Positions 43,349 to 53,207 are shown, counted from the first letter of the stretch. The stretch is DNA of 64,000 nt from Clostridia bacterium (GCA_902363595.1 CABJAP010000001.1:186001-250000), one strand, 5' to 3'. Numbers and translations are program-made. The notes: generated from the letters alone by a model not told the origin.

Positions 43349-44284
43349 TTATTTTTCCAACCCTTCTGATTTTTTCTTAATATTCGCGATATAAACGCCT
43401 GCGATGATTACGACAGCACCAATGATCTGTGATATTGAAAAGATTTCATCCAGTATTACAGCCCCGGCAACAGCTGAGACAACCGTTGAGATACCGATGA
43501 AGGACGAAGTGCGATTCACACCAATCGTTGCAATCGCAACATTAGATAGAAAGAACGCAATCGCAGAGCATCCAATGCCCTGATATAAAATGGCAGCCAG
43601 AAATCCCATATCGTAAAATGGCAGGCTGAGCATATTCTTCAAATTCCCATTTAAGCCGCCTTCGATAAAGGCGAGGAGAGTAAAAACAATAGCACCGCAT
43701 ATAAGCATAGCGTAGGTTATTTCCATGCCGGAAAAGTCTGACGCTTTTTCGACGTATACACTGTACAGTGCAAAGCAGACAACTCCCAGAAGAAGACATA
43801 GATAGCCAACTAACGAAAGGCTTGATGACATACCAACTGCCAGTACCGTAATAAGGACACCGACTAATGTTATTAGTATTCCCAGAATCTGAGCCTTTGT
43901 AGGCCGCTTGTGGAGGATTAATGTGGAGGCTGCCAAAGAAGCTACTGGTATGCATGCGAGGAAAACTCCGCTTTCAGATGCGGTAGTGTGACTGATTCCC
44001 ATCGTCTCTCCGATAAAATATATAACAGGATTAAAGATTGCGATAGCGAATAAAGGCTGGAGCTTTTTTCCCCTTAGATTGATCTTAATAACGCCTGTGG
44101 CTGCAAGGAGGCTCATAACAATAAAAGCGATAAAAAACCGCCAGCCAAGAAGAGATAAAGCGCTTGCGTCATCCGTAGCATTCTTCGTGAAGACATAACT
44201 GAGCCCATAAAGGGTTTCAGCCGTTAAGGCGCAAAGACATCCGATTATTAAATTGTTTTGTTTTCTATTTTCTGTATTTTTCAT
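43349..44284 (-). CDS. EamA/DMT-family transporter
   Basis: A 311-residue membrane protein with ten hydrophobic helices in two EamA repeats (each about 140 residues; GLSYVFTKNATDDASALSL in the first, SSFIGISTVVSAVAGAVIL in the second). Family members export or import small metabolites and amino acids. It is divergent from a decayed LysR gene, the usual partner of such transporters, and a palindromic site lies between them. Confidence 0.88.
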   Translation of the reverse strand: MKNTENRKQNNLIIGCLCALTAETLYGLSYVFTKNATDDASALSLLGWRFFIAFIVMSLLAATGVIKINLRGKKLQPLFAIAIFNPVIYFIGETMGISHTTASESGVFLACIPVASLAASTLILHKRPTKAQILGILITLVGVLITVLAVGMSSSLSLVGYLCLLLGVVCFALYSVYVEKASDFSGMEITYAMLICGAIVFTLLAFIEGGLNGNLKNMLSLPFYDMGFLAAILYQGIGCSAIAFFLSNVAIATIGVNRTSSFIGISTVVSAVAGAVILDEIFSISQIIGAVVIIAGVYIANIKKKSEGLEK

Positions 44285-44310
44285 TTCACTGATCGATTGG
44301 CTTTCTTTTT

Positions 44311-44336
44311 CTGTATATCAATATTATAATATACAG
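44311..44336. promoter_or_regulatory. Palindromic operator between transporter and LysR remnant
   Basis: CTGTATAT and ATATACAG form a perfect inverted repeat with a 10-nt spacer. It contains the T-N11-A pattern of LysR sites and sits between the divergent transporter and the remnant of its regulator. Confidence 0.5.
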
Positions 44337-44414
44337 GCGCAGTAAAGTAAAACTGGAGTTACTTGATATAATAGCAAAGTAAACTTGACACCTTGTGAAA
44401 GGAGAAAACCAAAT

Positions 44415-44810
44415 GGAGATGAGCCGGATGTGGCTGTTGTGGCAGGAAATCATCCCATGGCAAATGAAACGGTTTTTCCTGCTTCGGAAATGGAAAATTA
44501 TCCGTTTATCGGATATCCGGAAGAAGAGGCTCCATTTGTGTATAAAAAGGCGCGAGAGCTTGGCATTAAATTCAACCAGGTGATGACGGTAGATAATGAT
44601 TATGGAAACCTTTCGATGATAAGCCAAAATTTAGGGTTTGGAATTTATCCGCGCATGATAGCTGAAAATTGCAGATTTCCAGTTAAAGTGATCCCGATTG
44701 ATCATGGCTCATATACCCCAATATCGCTGGGAGTCAGGTCATACGAAAACGGTTCCCTTGCTGCTAAGGCATTCGTAGATTATGTCTTAAGTTTGGATTT
44801 TTCGTTGTAA
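44415..44810 (+). pseudogene. C-terminal fragment of a LysR-family regulator
   Basis: From GDEPDVAVVAGNHPM onward the frame reads as the second half of a LysR effector domain (FPASEMENYPFIGYP, ISQNLGFGIYPRMIAENC) up to a natural stop. The DNA-binding domain and first half are gone. An apparent start at 44385 is within unrelated sequence. Confidence 0.75.
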
Positions 44811-44856
44811 GTGGAAGCTGTATCCCGTGTATAATAGGAAAAGGAGGGGGAATCGG

Positions 44857-45129
44857 ATGAAGAAAAAAGCTGTTATTCCGGTTGGATATGAAGATTTGAA
44901 AGAAATCATCAGGAGAGGCATGTATTACGTGGATAAAACCATAATGATCAAAGAACTGCTGTGGACGACCAGGATCAGCAGGTGGATAATGGGTATTTGT
45001 TTGACGGCTTCGCCATCGCCTCCTGCGGCCGGAGTACCTGGCTCACCAGAGCAGTATGCGGTCTTCAACTTATCGCTGAAATCTGCTAAACAGCCTGATT
45101 TTGATCTGGCGTATACCATGTTAAAATAA
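44857..45129 (+). pseudogene. Truncated AAA-ATPase-like/PD-(D/E)XK nuclease-family gene
   Basis: An ATG with AAGGAGGGGG upstream begins IPVGYEDLKEIIRRGMYYVDKT, the usual start of the AAA-ATPase-like (DUF1703-associated) proteins. The Walker A region is missing: the sequence jumps to the later family segments NGYLFDGFAIA (different frame) and FNLSLKSAKQPDFDLAYTML. It stops after about 90 codons, against more than 500 in complete members. Confidence 0.7.
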
Positions 45130-45857
45130 TCGATCGCGGGGAACACGATCGAAAAATATGTACTCAAGCCCTCGCTCTTATAGTGCAGAATCAGTTCGTT
45201 TACCTCACGTTCTTTTTGATTTTTCCAAGAATGGTCTAATGGAGTATCGATGACGGGGCCCTGATCTTCTGTCATTGAATAACAATATCGAACATCGCGG
45301 GATAGAATATTATCAATTTCCTCCAGATTTTTATTTGTTGCGGCTATAATTCTTACATCAACCGATATGTTTTGCATACCGCCGATTCGCCTGACTTCAC
45401 TTTCCTGTAAGACCCGCAGTAATTTTGCCTGTAGATCCATTGGTAGTTCTGCAATCTCATCAAGAAATAATGTGCCGCCATTTACGGATTCAAAGATGCC
45501 GGATTTTCCTTTAGGATCGCTGTTGGTAAAAGCGCCTTTCTCATAACCAAAAAGCTCAGATTCCAATAGGTTTTCCGGAATGGCCGCGCAATTAAGAGCG
45601 ATATAGGGTTTTGTATTTCTGTTGCTTTCCCGAAAGATAAGTTTGGCAACCTCCTCTTTACCTGTCCCTGATTCCCCTGTGATCAGTACGGTGCTATTAG
45701 AATCTTTGATATAGTTTATCAATGTTTTGATTTCTTTCATTTTTTTGTTCTCAAAGATAAATTCCGTATCATTGCCCCTGGAAGTCAGAGTGCGGCGGTA
45801 TATGGAGTTGATATGATCCTTTACCGTAGGAGCTCTTATTATCGGCAAACTGTCCAT
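44925..45857 (-). pseudogene. Truncated sigma-54-interacting regulator
   Basis: On the minus strand, 45290-45820 encode the first part of a sigma-54 AAA+ domain: Walker A GESGTGKEEVAK, the GAFTGA-loop region as GAFTNS, and Walker B GGTLFLDEIAELP. The text stops making sense after SVDVRIIAATNKNLEEID. The rest of the frame runs antisense to the AAA-like remnant, and the N-terminal sensor and C-terminal DNA-binding domain are missing. The altered GAFTNS loop suggests weak sigma-54 contact even before decay. Confidence 0.75.
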
Positions 45858-46251
45858 GGGATGGATCAGTGATAAATTCGGTGCGAAAGCAGGTGCGATT
45901 TCCGCTTGTTTGATTTTCTCCGGAGCTTTTTTATCACTTGCTTTATTACCTATAAACCCATGGATATTTATTCCTTTTGTAATCCTCTGCTACGGAATTG
46001 GAGGAGGTGGTATTACGGTTAATCCTCCACTGATGACGAATCGTTTATTCGGAGAAAAAGATTATGGTAAAATCATTTCGGTACTTACCATGGGAAACAA
46101 CATAGGCGGTGCATTTGGTGGAACCGTTGCAGCCTGGATTTTCGATGTTTCAGGCAGCTACCGGGCCTTTTGGATCATAGCAGCCACAGCGATGATCGTA
46201 GCGGCCGCAGCAAGAATTGCAGCATTCCGAATAAAAAAGAAGTATGAATAG
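45817..46251 (+). pseudogene. C-terminal fragment of an MFS transporter
   Basis: The frame enters at FTVGALIIGKLSMGWISDKFG, the loop between helices of the second MFS half, and continues through four hydrophobic segments to a natural end (AAFRIKKKYE). The first ~8 helices are absent. The breakpoint with the sigma-54 fragment lies near 45817-45830. Confidence 0.75.
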
Positions 46252-46317
46252 CATCAGGCGAGCGTTTACGTCTGCCTTTAGAAATTTATACTGACAGCTA
46301 AAAATCCGAGAAACAGC

Positions 46318-47970
46318 TTAACAATGAATAAGCGTTCCAAACAAAAGGCTTCCTGGCTTTACCTCAAAGGAAGCCTTATATTTTTTGCGCATGGTTATGC
46401 GTTTAAATTGGGTTTTAATAGGGGAGCTTTCATTTATTTTCCGCTTATCCTCTTCCCCCAGATTGCTTTCCAAGTCCAGCTGCTGCCATAACTCATAAAA
46501 CGCAAAGGGGTTTTCCAGCGTTTGATGGGTCAATTTATAGCTTGCTGCGCACAAAGGAAAAGTAACTTCATAGCAATGGGCGGCTTTCCCGTCTTTTCCA
46601 AAAAAAATCCAGGCATAATCATCCGCATCCTTCAAAACAATGGCGCCTTTGTCGCAGAAAAAGATCTGGCCGCTGAGACCTGTCAGAAACTGCATGAGAT
46701 AATAAAGCGGTTTTATAAGGCCATTTTCCGTGACCATACCGCCTGCCGGAGCGTGATCGAAAAATGGGATGCTTTTAGCTTTATTATGGGTCAGGGCATG
46801 AAGAAACTGCTCCGCCTCCTTAGCTGGTGAATAGCCGTTCCTGTAGGTATCAAGTGAAGGGACTTTCTCCCGGTCTTCAAAAACATAGTTTGCTGTTTTG
46901 TTTCTTTTATAAAAAGCCATAAAGAGCTCATCAAGAAAACTTTCGGACAAAGAATGGTTATTGACCATAATACTTGGGACATGGAAAGCCGCTTTGCTCT
47001 TGGGCAAGCTTTCCAAATCAAGGACTGTGACGCCGGGCTCGTTTGCCAATGCACCCCCATCCAGCAATACATTGAACTGTTCCAGAGGAATTTCCTCAAT
47101 GACAGGAGAACAGGAAGCGAGCGTTTTATCTCGATAAAGCTCCCGGTATTTTTTCGGATGCATTCCATACCATTTTATAAAATGTTCTACATAATATTTG
47201 GGTTTGGAAAATCCCGATTCCATGGCCAGTTGGGTAATGGAAACCGTGCTGCCAAGAAGGCGGCGCTCCGACATTTCCACCCGCACCATGTTGAGAAAGT
47301 TTTTAAAGCTCTGGCCCGTATAGCGGCTGAACATATGGGACAAGTAATCCTTATTCAAATGTTCTTTGCCTGCCAGTTCCTCCAGGCTCAATTTGTACGG
47401 ATAGTAATCATAGAGATAATCGACGATCCGGGCAATACGGTCCCTTTGGGTGACATCCCCGGTGATGGCGCCTTCGAAGGTTTTGTCATCATCATCCACT
47501 CGAAATCCACGAAAATTCTCATAGAGGTTATCGATCAGATTTGTGACAGCATGATCGATTCTAGCCTGGTAGCCGTCGTGTTTTCGGTATAATTCGGATA
47601 AAATGCGAAAAATATCATTTCGCAGCTCAATCTTTTTTTGGTAAGTAACTAAATTTTTGTCCACCTTTGTGGTGAAGATTTGGCAGTGCAGATCCGGGTA
47701 GCGGTCGATCAGAGACTTTGTATTGAGGCTGATCACAAGGACCAGGTTGTCCTCCGAACTGTGGATAATGCCGTGGAGATCACCGCCGTGGATGAAATGA
47801 ATATCGCTTTCTTCCAAGTGATAAGTATTGCACGTTAACTTCAGATCAAGAAAGCCTTTCATGACACAGAGAAGCTGAATGTCATCGTTGTAATGCAGCG
47901 GATATTCCTGCACATGATAAAGTTTCATGTTCACTGGCAGATCGTTTTCATATTGAATCGCTTCAAACAT
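46318..47970 (-). CDS. Large AraC-family regulator with cupin and C-terminal domain
   Basis: About 550 residues from the ATG at 47970, which has GGAGG eight nt upstream; the frame extends to 48093 without a site. Residues ~1-130 form a cupin-type sensing domain (HYNDDIQLLCVMKGFLDLKL). The AraC helix-turn-helix pair is around 195-295 (LSLEELAGKEHLNKDYLSHMF, SITQLAMESGFSKPKYYVEHF). The last ~250 residues are an extra domain I cannot name; similar layouts occur in AraC proteins with barrel-like C-terminal parts. It is divergent from a permease-decarboxylase operon, which it probably controls. Confidence 0.88.
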   Translation of the reverse strand: MFEAIQYENDLPVNMKLYHVQEYPLHYNDDIQLLCVMKGFLDLKLTCNTYHLEESDIHFIHGGDLHGIIHSSEDNLVLVISLNTKSLIDRYPDLHCQIFTTKVDKNLVTYQKKIELRNDIFRILSELYRKHDGYQARIDHAVTNLIDNLYENFRGFRVDDDDKTFEGAITGDVTQRDRIARIVDYLYDYYPYKLSLEELAGKEHLNKDYLSHMFSRYTGQSFKNFLNMVRVEMSERRLLGSTVSITQLAMESGFSKPKYYVEHFIKWYGMHPKKYRELYRDKTLASCSPVIEEIPLEQFNVLLDGGALANEPGVTVLDLESLPKSKAAFHVPSIMVNNHSLSESFLDELFMAFYKRNKTANYVFEDREKVPSLDTYRNGYSPAKEAEQFLHALTHNKAKSIPFFDHAPAGGMVTENGLIKPLYYLMQFLTGLSGQIFFCDKGAIVLKDADDYAWIFFGKDGKAAHCYEVTFPLCAASYKLTHQTLENPFAFYELWQQLDLESNLGEEDKRKINESSPIKTQFKRITMRKKYKASFEVKPGSLLFGTLIHC

Positions 47971-48178
47971 ACCAATACCTCCAAAGGGCATAATCGTGAA
48001 AAAAAGGACAAAGATGCGCTCTTTCATTATATCATACCGGCAGATCTCTGTCACAAAGAGGTTTTTTGCGGAAACTCTTTTTAATAAGACCATCTTTAGA
48101 GCGGGTAAAGGATAGCTTTGCTGAAAAAGAACGAATAGAATGAACTGTAAGAAAATTTAAAGGGGGCGATTCGTTGTT

Positions 48179-49831
48179 ATGAGCACAAAAAACCAAGGCG
48201 TAGGCGCTTTGAAAAAACACAAGGTAGGATTATTGTCCGTGGTAGCAATGCTTTATTGCGCTTGTGCGGCCGGGGCTTTTGGCATCGAAGAGATGATAAC
48301 CGAAAGCGGACCGGGACTATCCATTCTGATGCTGGTCTTTTTTCCCTTTGTGTGGTCGGTTCCCATCTGTTTAGGGGTGGCGGAGCTAGGCTCTGTACTG
48401 CCGGGAGAAGGAGGACACTTTGTCTGGATCAAGGAAGCGTTCGGCGAGTTCTGGTCCTTTATGAGCACCTTTCTTTTCGGTATTTCATTCTATGTAGGCA
48501 ATGCCATATTCGTTGTTCTGTCCGTGGGATATCTTTCTTATATTGTTGAACTGACTGTCTTTCAAGAAGCCTTTATAAAGCTGTTTTTTGTGATTATCTT
48601 CACGGTTATCAATCTCATGGGCGTCAAGGAGGTCGGCAAGGTCAGCGTTGTGCTGACGGCGCTTGTATTATTGGCGTTTGCCCTTGTGGCAGTGGTGGGT
48701 TTTGCCAACTGGAACCAGAATCCGATGGAGCCGATGATCCCCCAGGGCAGCGGCGTCATGGAGGGAATCGGCGGCTGCGCGGCCATTTGCGTATGGATGT
48801 ATACCGGCTACTTGAGTATACCGGCTCTGGCGGGCGAAATGGAAAATCCGCAGCTGATACCAAAAGCAACGATTATCTCTTTGCCGCTGGTCACGCTGAC
48901 TTATGTGCTGCCAACGCTGGCAGGCTTGGCGTCTGTGGGAAACTGGGAAAACTGGACAACGGACGGAGCGACGGGAGGAGTCGGCTATTCCACCGTTCTG
49001 ACAGAAAATATAGGACCGTACATGGGTTTATTCTTCTGCGTGGTTGCGATTGCGTCAAACCTGGCCATCTTCAACAGCCAGATCGCATCGGGGTCGAGGG
49101 GATTCTTCGTATTGTCGGATGCCAATCTTTTCTCCAGATTTATGAGCAAGGTATCAAAGAACAAAGGTGTGCCTTACGTAAGTATTCTTGTATATTCAGC
49201 TGTGACAATCTTATTGCTCAAGTATGATTTTACGGCCCTTGTTTTGCTGGAGGTAGCTTTCAGCCTGGGAACTTACGCGCTAGTGGCCCTGTCCTTGCTG
49301 CGAATCAGAAAAAAGATTCCGCTGGAGCAGAGAGACAAAGCCTTGTTCAAAGTTCCCGGAGGCAAGCTGGGCTTGAAATACTGCGGGTATACGCCAGCTG
49401 CGGCTGCTGCTTTTGTCATGCTGATCAATGGAACCGACTACTTTCTGGGAGGGATCATGCTGCTGCCCCTTGCTGTGGTTTTTTATATCTTTTTTAAAAA
49501 ATGTTATGGCGGCTTTTATAAAGAAAATCCAGTTTTATATCCCATCAACCCGGCGACCGGTCTTGCTGCCGGCGATATTGTCAGGATCGGGGTGTTCTGC
49601 CTGTTTGTCGGCGTATATTCCATGATCAGCGTACCGTTTCTAAGATGGTACGAAGGCGGTTGGGGCCCTGAATATTATGCCCAGACCTACGGGACAGGAT
49701 TCTTGAGCGATTTTGACTGCATGCTCAACATTCTGCTCATCTATGGAATCGTCATGACTTTGGTCGGCGCTGCGGTCTTTGCCGTTGGACGGAAAAAGGA
49801 TCATTGTTTAGCAAAGGAGTTGGTATCATGA
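48179..49831 (+). CDS. APC-family amino acid permease or amino-acid/amine antiporter
   Basis: A 550-residue membrane protein with about twelve to fourteen hydrophobic segments. CAAGAFGIEEMITESGPG is the glycine-rich first-helix motif of the APC superfamily. AELGSVLPGEGGHFVW is also typical. It overlaps the next gene by 4 nt (ATGA), so the two are translationally coupled. With a downstream Orn/Lys/Arg-type decarboxylase it probably exchanges the amino acid for the amine product, a known route to acid tolerance and energy. The upstream purine-rich run AAAGGGGG lies 12-13 nt from the ATG, somewhat far. Confidence 0.88.
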   Translation: MSTKNQGVGALKKHKVGLLSVVAMLYCACAAGAFGIEEMITESGPGLSILMLVFFPFVWSVPICLGVAELGSVLPGEGGHFVWIKEAFGEFWSFMSTFLFGISFYVGNAIFVVLSVGYLSYIVELTVFQEAFIKLFFVIIFTVINLMGVKEVGKVSVVLTALVLLAFALVAVVGFANWNQNPMEPMIPQGSGVMEGIGGCAAICVWMYTGYLSIPALAGEMENPQLIPKATIISLPLVTLTYVLPTLAGLASVGNWENWTTDGATGGVGYSTVLTENIGPYMGLFFCVVAIASNLAIFNSQIASGSRGFFVLSDANLFSRFMSKVSKNKGVPYVSILVYSAVTILLLKYDFTALVLLEVAFSLGTYALVALSLLRIRKKIPLEQRDKALFKVPGGKLGLKYCGYTPAAAAAFVMLINGTDYFLGGIMLLPLAVVFYIFFKKCYGGFYKENPVLYPINPATGLAAGDIVRIGVFCLFVGVYSMISVPFLRWYEGGWGPEYYAQTYGTGFLSDFDCMLNILLIYGIVMTLVGAAVFAVGRKKDHCLAKELVS

Positions 49832-51285
49832 GTTTAGATCAAAATAAAACACCATTATTTGATGCGATCATCGCCTACACAAAGAGGGACATTGCGCCGA
49901 TGTTTATGCCGGCCCATATGATGGGCAGGGCCATAAACCCCAAGTGGACGGACTTTGCAGGCGAAAATATCTTTAAAATGGATATCTGCGAGGTGGACGG
50001 ATTGGATGATTTGAACGAGCCGGACGGGGTTATCATGGAAGCGCAGAGGCTGGCTGCCCAAGCTTGGGCAGCCAAGGAAAGCTTTTTCATGGTAAACGGC
50101 ACTTCCGGCGCAAATATCGCAGCCATCTGCTCGGTGGTTTCGGAAGGAGAAACGATCATTGTGCCGAGAAACTGTCACAAATCCGTCATATACGGACTGA
50201 TTATCAGCGGCGCGGTACCTGTTTTCGCATTCCCTGATGTAAGCGATGAGCTGGGGCTCATTGGAGGCATGGATCCAGCTGAAATCGAAAGGGTCTATGG
50301 AGAACACCCGGAAGCAAAAGCGGTCCTGTCAGTCGTGCCCACTTATCACGGCGTATACAGTGATCTGAACGCGATTTCTGAAATTGTACATAAGCGAGGG
50401 GGCGTTCATATGGTCGATGAGGCCCACGGCAACCATGTGTACTTTCATGATAAATATCCGGCCGGCGGACTTTGCTGCGGAGCGGACCTTGTGACCCAGA
50501 GCACCCACAAGGTCTCCGGGTCCCTGTCCCAAAGCTCCATGGTCCACGTGAACAGCGATCGGATCGATTTGGACAGGCTGCGCTTTAACTTACAGATGGC
50601 CCAAAACACAAGCCCGTCGGCGCTGCTGGAGGTTTCGCTGGATCTTGCCCGCCATTATATGGCCGTGCAGGGGGAAGGTGTTCTCCAACGGGTCTATAAC
50701 CTGGTCGAATACGGAAAAGCGGAGATTGAATCCATAGAAGGATTTTCGGTTCTTGATCGGCGCATTGCCGGAAGCTGTCATATTTTTGATATGGAGCCGG
50801 GAAGATTGGTCATTTCCGCAAAAGACCTGGGCGTTACCGGTTATGTGCTGGAGCGTACGCTGATCGATGATTACGGCATACAGATCGAATTCTCGGATAA
50901 CTTTTATGTGGTCTGTATGGTCGGCCTGGGTGGAACGCGCTCTGATTTGGACAGACTCATTGCTGCCTGCCGGGAGATATCCGTCCGGCATAAAGGAGAA
51001 GCGCCCCTTGCCAAATGGAGGAATAAACTGCCCAAAATGGCGGAGGCCGTTATGACGCCCCGTCAGGCATATGTGTCCCAGACGGAAAAGATTCCATGGG
51101 AAGATGCCTGCGGCCGCATCAGCGCTGAGATGATCGTGCCTTATCCGCCGGGAATACCGGCAATCTGCCCGGGAGAAAGGATTAATGATGAAATTCTGCG
51201 ATTTTTAGGGGATCAGAGTAAGCAGGGAAGGCATCTTCATGGGATCCACGGCGGCACGTTGGATATGGTCCGGGTTGTAAAGTGA
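49828..51285 (+). CDS. Orn/Lys/Arg decarboxylase-family PLP enzyme
   Basis: A 485-residue fold-type I enzyme from the ATG at 49828, with AAAGGAG upstream; it overlaps the permease stop. FMPAHMMGRAINPKW and VNGTSGANIAAICSV are N-terminal signatures. VDEAHGNHVYF has the aspartate and histidine that contact PLP. TQSTHKVSGSLSQSS holds the Schiff-base lysine. It has the shorter form without the N-terminal wing domain of E. coli CadA, as in Bacillus SpeA-like enzymes. The substrate among ornithine, lysine and arginine cannot be told. The paired permease and divergent AraC regulator fit a polyamine or acid-stress module. Confidence 0.9.
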   Translation: MSLDQNKTPLFDAIIAYTKRDIAPMFMPAHMMGRAINPKWTDFAGENIFKMDICEVDGLDDLNEPDGVIMEAQRLAAQAWAAKESFFMVNGTSGANIAAICSVVSEGETIIVPRNCHKSVIYGLIISGAVPVFAFPDVSDELGLIGGMDPAEIERVYGEHPEAKAVLSVVPTYHGVYSDLNAISEIVHKRGGVHMVDEAHGNHVYFHDKYPAGGLCCGADLVTQSTHKVSGSLSQSSMVHVNSDRIDLDRLRFNLQMAQNTSPSALLEVSLDLARHYMAVQGEGVLQRVYNLVEYGKAEIESIEGFSVLDRRIAGSCHIFDMEPGRLVISAKDLGVTGYVLERTLIDDYGIQIEFSDNFYVVCMVGLGGTRSDLDRLIAACREISVRHKGEAPLAKWRNKLPKMAEAVMTPRQAYVSQTEKIPWEDACGRISAEMIVPYPPGIPAICPGERINDEILRFLGDQSKQGRHLHGIHGGTLDMVRVVK

Positions 51286-51332
51286 AAGAAAATGACAATG
51301 CTGGCTTGATACTGTCCGGCCCTTTATGCACC

Positions 51333-51361
51333 TTGTCCGCGGAAGGATTGTGCGATATAAT
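51333..51361 (+). promoter_or_regulatory. Sigma-A promoter of the FAD-dependent dehydrogenase gene
   Basis: TTGTCC (51333-51338), a 17-nt spacer and TATAAT (51356-51361). It lies 75 nt ahead of the likely ATG. Confidence 0.7.
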
Positions 51362-51435
51362 AGTGCTGTCTTTGAAAATTACGGGGTCTGCCCTGGAAAG
51401 GATACGGGGAATTGATTTGCCCCGGACAGCAAAAA

Positions 51436-52935
51436 ATGTATAGAATTCATCAAATTCGTTTAAAACCGGGAGAGGATAAGAGCCTGATCCCACAAAAAAT
51501 AAAAAAGAAAACCGGGGCAGTTGTCACGGATTGGATTATCCGCCGGGAGTCGGTGGATGCGAGGGACAAAAGCCGCATCAGTTTGGTATATACGGTGGAC
51601 TTTTCCTGTGATAAAAAGCTCAAACTGCCTTTGGCGCCCGATCTGACCTATCAATATGCAAAGTCGGGAAACACTCCCATGAGCGAGCGTCCGCTCATTG
51701 TTGGGTTCGGTCCCTGCGGAATGTTTGCGGCGTTGATTTTGGCAGAGATGGGCTACCGGCCTATTGTTGCTGAGCGGGGGCGGGCTATGGAGCAGCGGGT
51801 AAAAGATGTGGAGCGGTTCTGGCAGACCGGCCAGCTGGACGAGGTTTCCAATGTGCAGTTTGGAGAAGGCGGCGCAGGGACCTTTTCCGATGGAAAGCTG
51901 ACGACAGGCATCAAAGACCCAAGAATTTTTAAAGTGCTGGAAACCTTTGCGGATGCCGGAGCCAGCCGGGATATTTTGTACAAGCATAAACCCCATATCG
52001 GAACGGACGTGCTGCGCCGCGTGGTTGTAAATCTGCGCAAAAGAATCCAGGAACAGGGCGGCGAAATTTTGTTTGAAAGCCAAGTCACGGATTTGCTGGT
52101 GTCGGACGGTGAATTGCATGGTGCAGTCATCAATGACGGGCCGATTTTTCATACGGAGCATTTGATTCTGGCCTTGGGCCATAGCTCCCGGGATACCTTG
52201 CGCATGCTCAGAAAGCGGCGGCTTCCAATGGAGCAAAAACCCTTTTCCATCGGCGTCAGAATCGAGCATCCTCAGGAATGGATCGACAGGGCTCAGTACG
52301 GGGACCCGGCTCTGGCGGAGCTGCTTGGCCCGGCGGATTACAAGCTAAGTTACCATTGTGAAAATGGGAGAGGTGTTTATACTTTTTGCATGTGCCCGGG
52401 CGGCGAAGTGATTATGGCTGCTTCACAGAAAGGAATGACGGTGACCAATGGGATGAGCAACCACGCGCGGGACAGCCGGTTTGCCAACAGCGGTCTTCTG
52501 GTAGATGTGAGAACTTCTGATTTCCCATCCGCCGATGTGCTGGCAGGGGTGGAATTTCAGGAAAAATATGAACGGATGGCATTTGAGAACGGCAATCCAC
52601 CGCGCACAACCTGGGGAGCCTTTTCGGATAAAATGAATCCGGTGGCAGCCAGCCTTCCTGATTTCGCAGTTCAGTCGATAAAAGAAGCCATGCCCCATCT
52701 GGGGAAGAAGCTGCGCGGGTTCGATGATCCAAGCGCAAGGATGACCGCTGTGGAAAGCCGCAGTTCTTCTCCGGTCCGCATCTTGCGAAACGAGGGGATG
52801 GAGTCTGAAATTCAAGGCATTTATCCGGCCGGCGAAGGTGCGGGATACGCCGGCGGTATTATGTCGGCGGCCGTAGATGGGATTAAGGCTGCTGAACAGA
52901 TTATCCGTAAGTGCCGCCCTCCCGAAAAGAAGTGA
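51436..52935 (+). CDS. NAD(P)/FAD-dependent dehydrogenase (COG2509-like)
   Basis: About 499 residues from the ATG at 51436; an in-frame TTG at 51412 is possible, and neither has a good ribosome binding site. The N-terminal ~85 residues form a small domain before the Rossmann motif (IVGFGPCGMFAALILAEMG). QFGEGGAGTFSDGKLTT and ILALGHSSRDTLRML are family signatures. The C-terminal part has GIYPAGEGAGYAGGIMSAAVDG, the second FAD contact. These uncharacterised flavoproteins are widespread in clostridia. The substrate is unknown. CRISPR array 2 begins 37 nt past the stop. Confidence 0.85.
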   Translation: MYRIHQIRLKPGEDKSLIPQKIKKKTGAVVTDWIIRRESVDARDKSRISLVYTVDFSCDKKLKLPLAPDLTYQYAKSGNTPMSERPLIVGFGPCGMFAALILAEMGYRPIVAERGRAMEQRVKDVERFWQTGQLDEVSNVQFGEGGAGTFSDGKLTTGIKDPRIFKVLETFADAGASRDILYKHKPHIGTDVLRRVVVNLRKRIQEQGGEILFESQVTDLLVSDGELHGAVINDGPIFHTEHLILALGHSSRDTLRMLRKRRLPMEQKPFSIGVRIEHPQEWIDRAQYGDPALAELLGPADYKLSYHCENGRGVYTFCMCPGGEVIMAASQKGMTVTNGMSNHARDSRFANSGLLVDVRTSDFPSADVLAGVEFQEKYERMAFENGNPPRTTWGAFSDKMNPVAASLPDFAVQSIKEAMPHLGKKLRGFDDPSARMTAVESRSSSPVRILRNEGMESEIQGIYPAGEGAGYAGGIMSAAVDGIKAAEQIIRKCRPPEKK

Positions 52936-52972
52936 ATGGAAAGACGTATGTCGTGTTCTAGCAGTGAAAGCG

Positions 52973-53207
52973 GAATTTCAATATGGGGGGTGCGTGGGTT
53001 GAAATAGCTTCGGAGATCGAAAGCTTCTGGGTAATCGCAGTCGCATCCCTTACGGGGTGCGTGGATTGAAATAGTTTTAGGAATGGATGTAATAGTAACA
53101 GATGCCGTCGCATCCCTTACGGGGTGCGTGGATTGAAATAAAGATGAGATAACGACAAATGCCCAAGGTGAAGCGTCGCATCCCTTACAGGGTGCGGAGA
53201 TTGAAAT
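52973..53207 (+). CRISPR. CRISPR array 2, short, four repeats, no leader
   Basis: Repeats begin at 52973, 53040, 53107 and 53175 (33 nt; GTCGCATCCC then TTACGGGGTGCG and the TGGATTGAAAT end). The first is degenerate in its left half and the last has changes (CAGGGTGCGGAGATTG). Spacers are 34-35 nt. The sequence upstream is the end of the flavoprotein gene and lacks the leader element seen at the other arrays. It looks like an inactive remnant. Confidence 0.9.
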
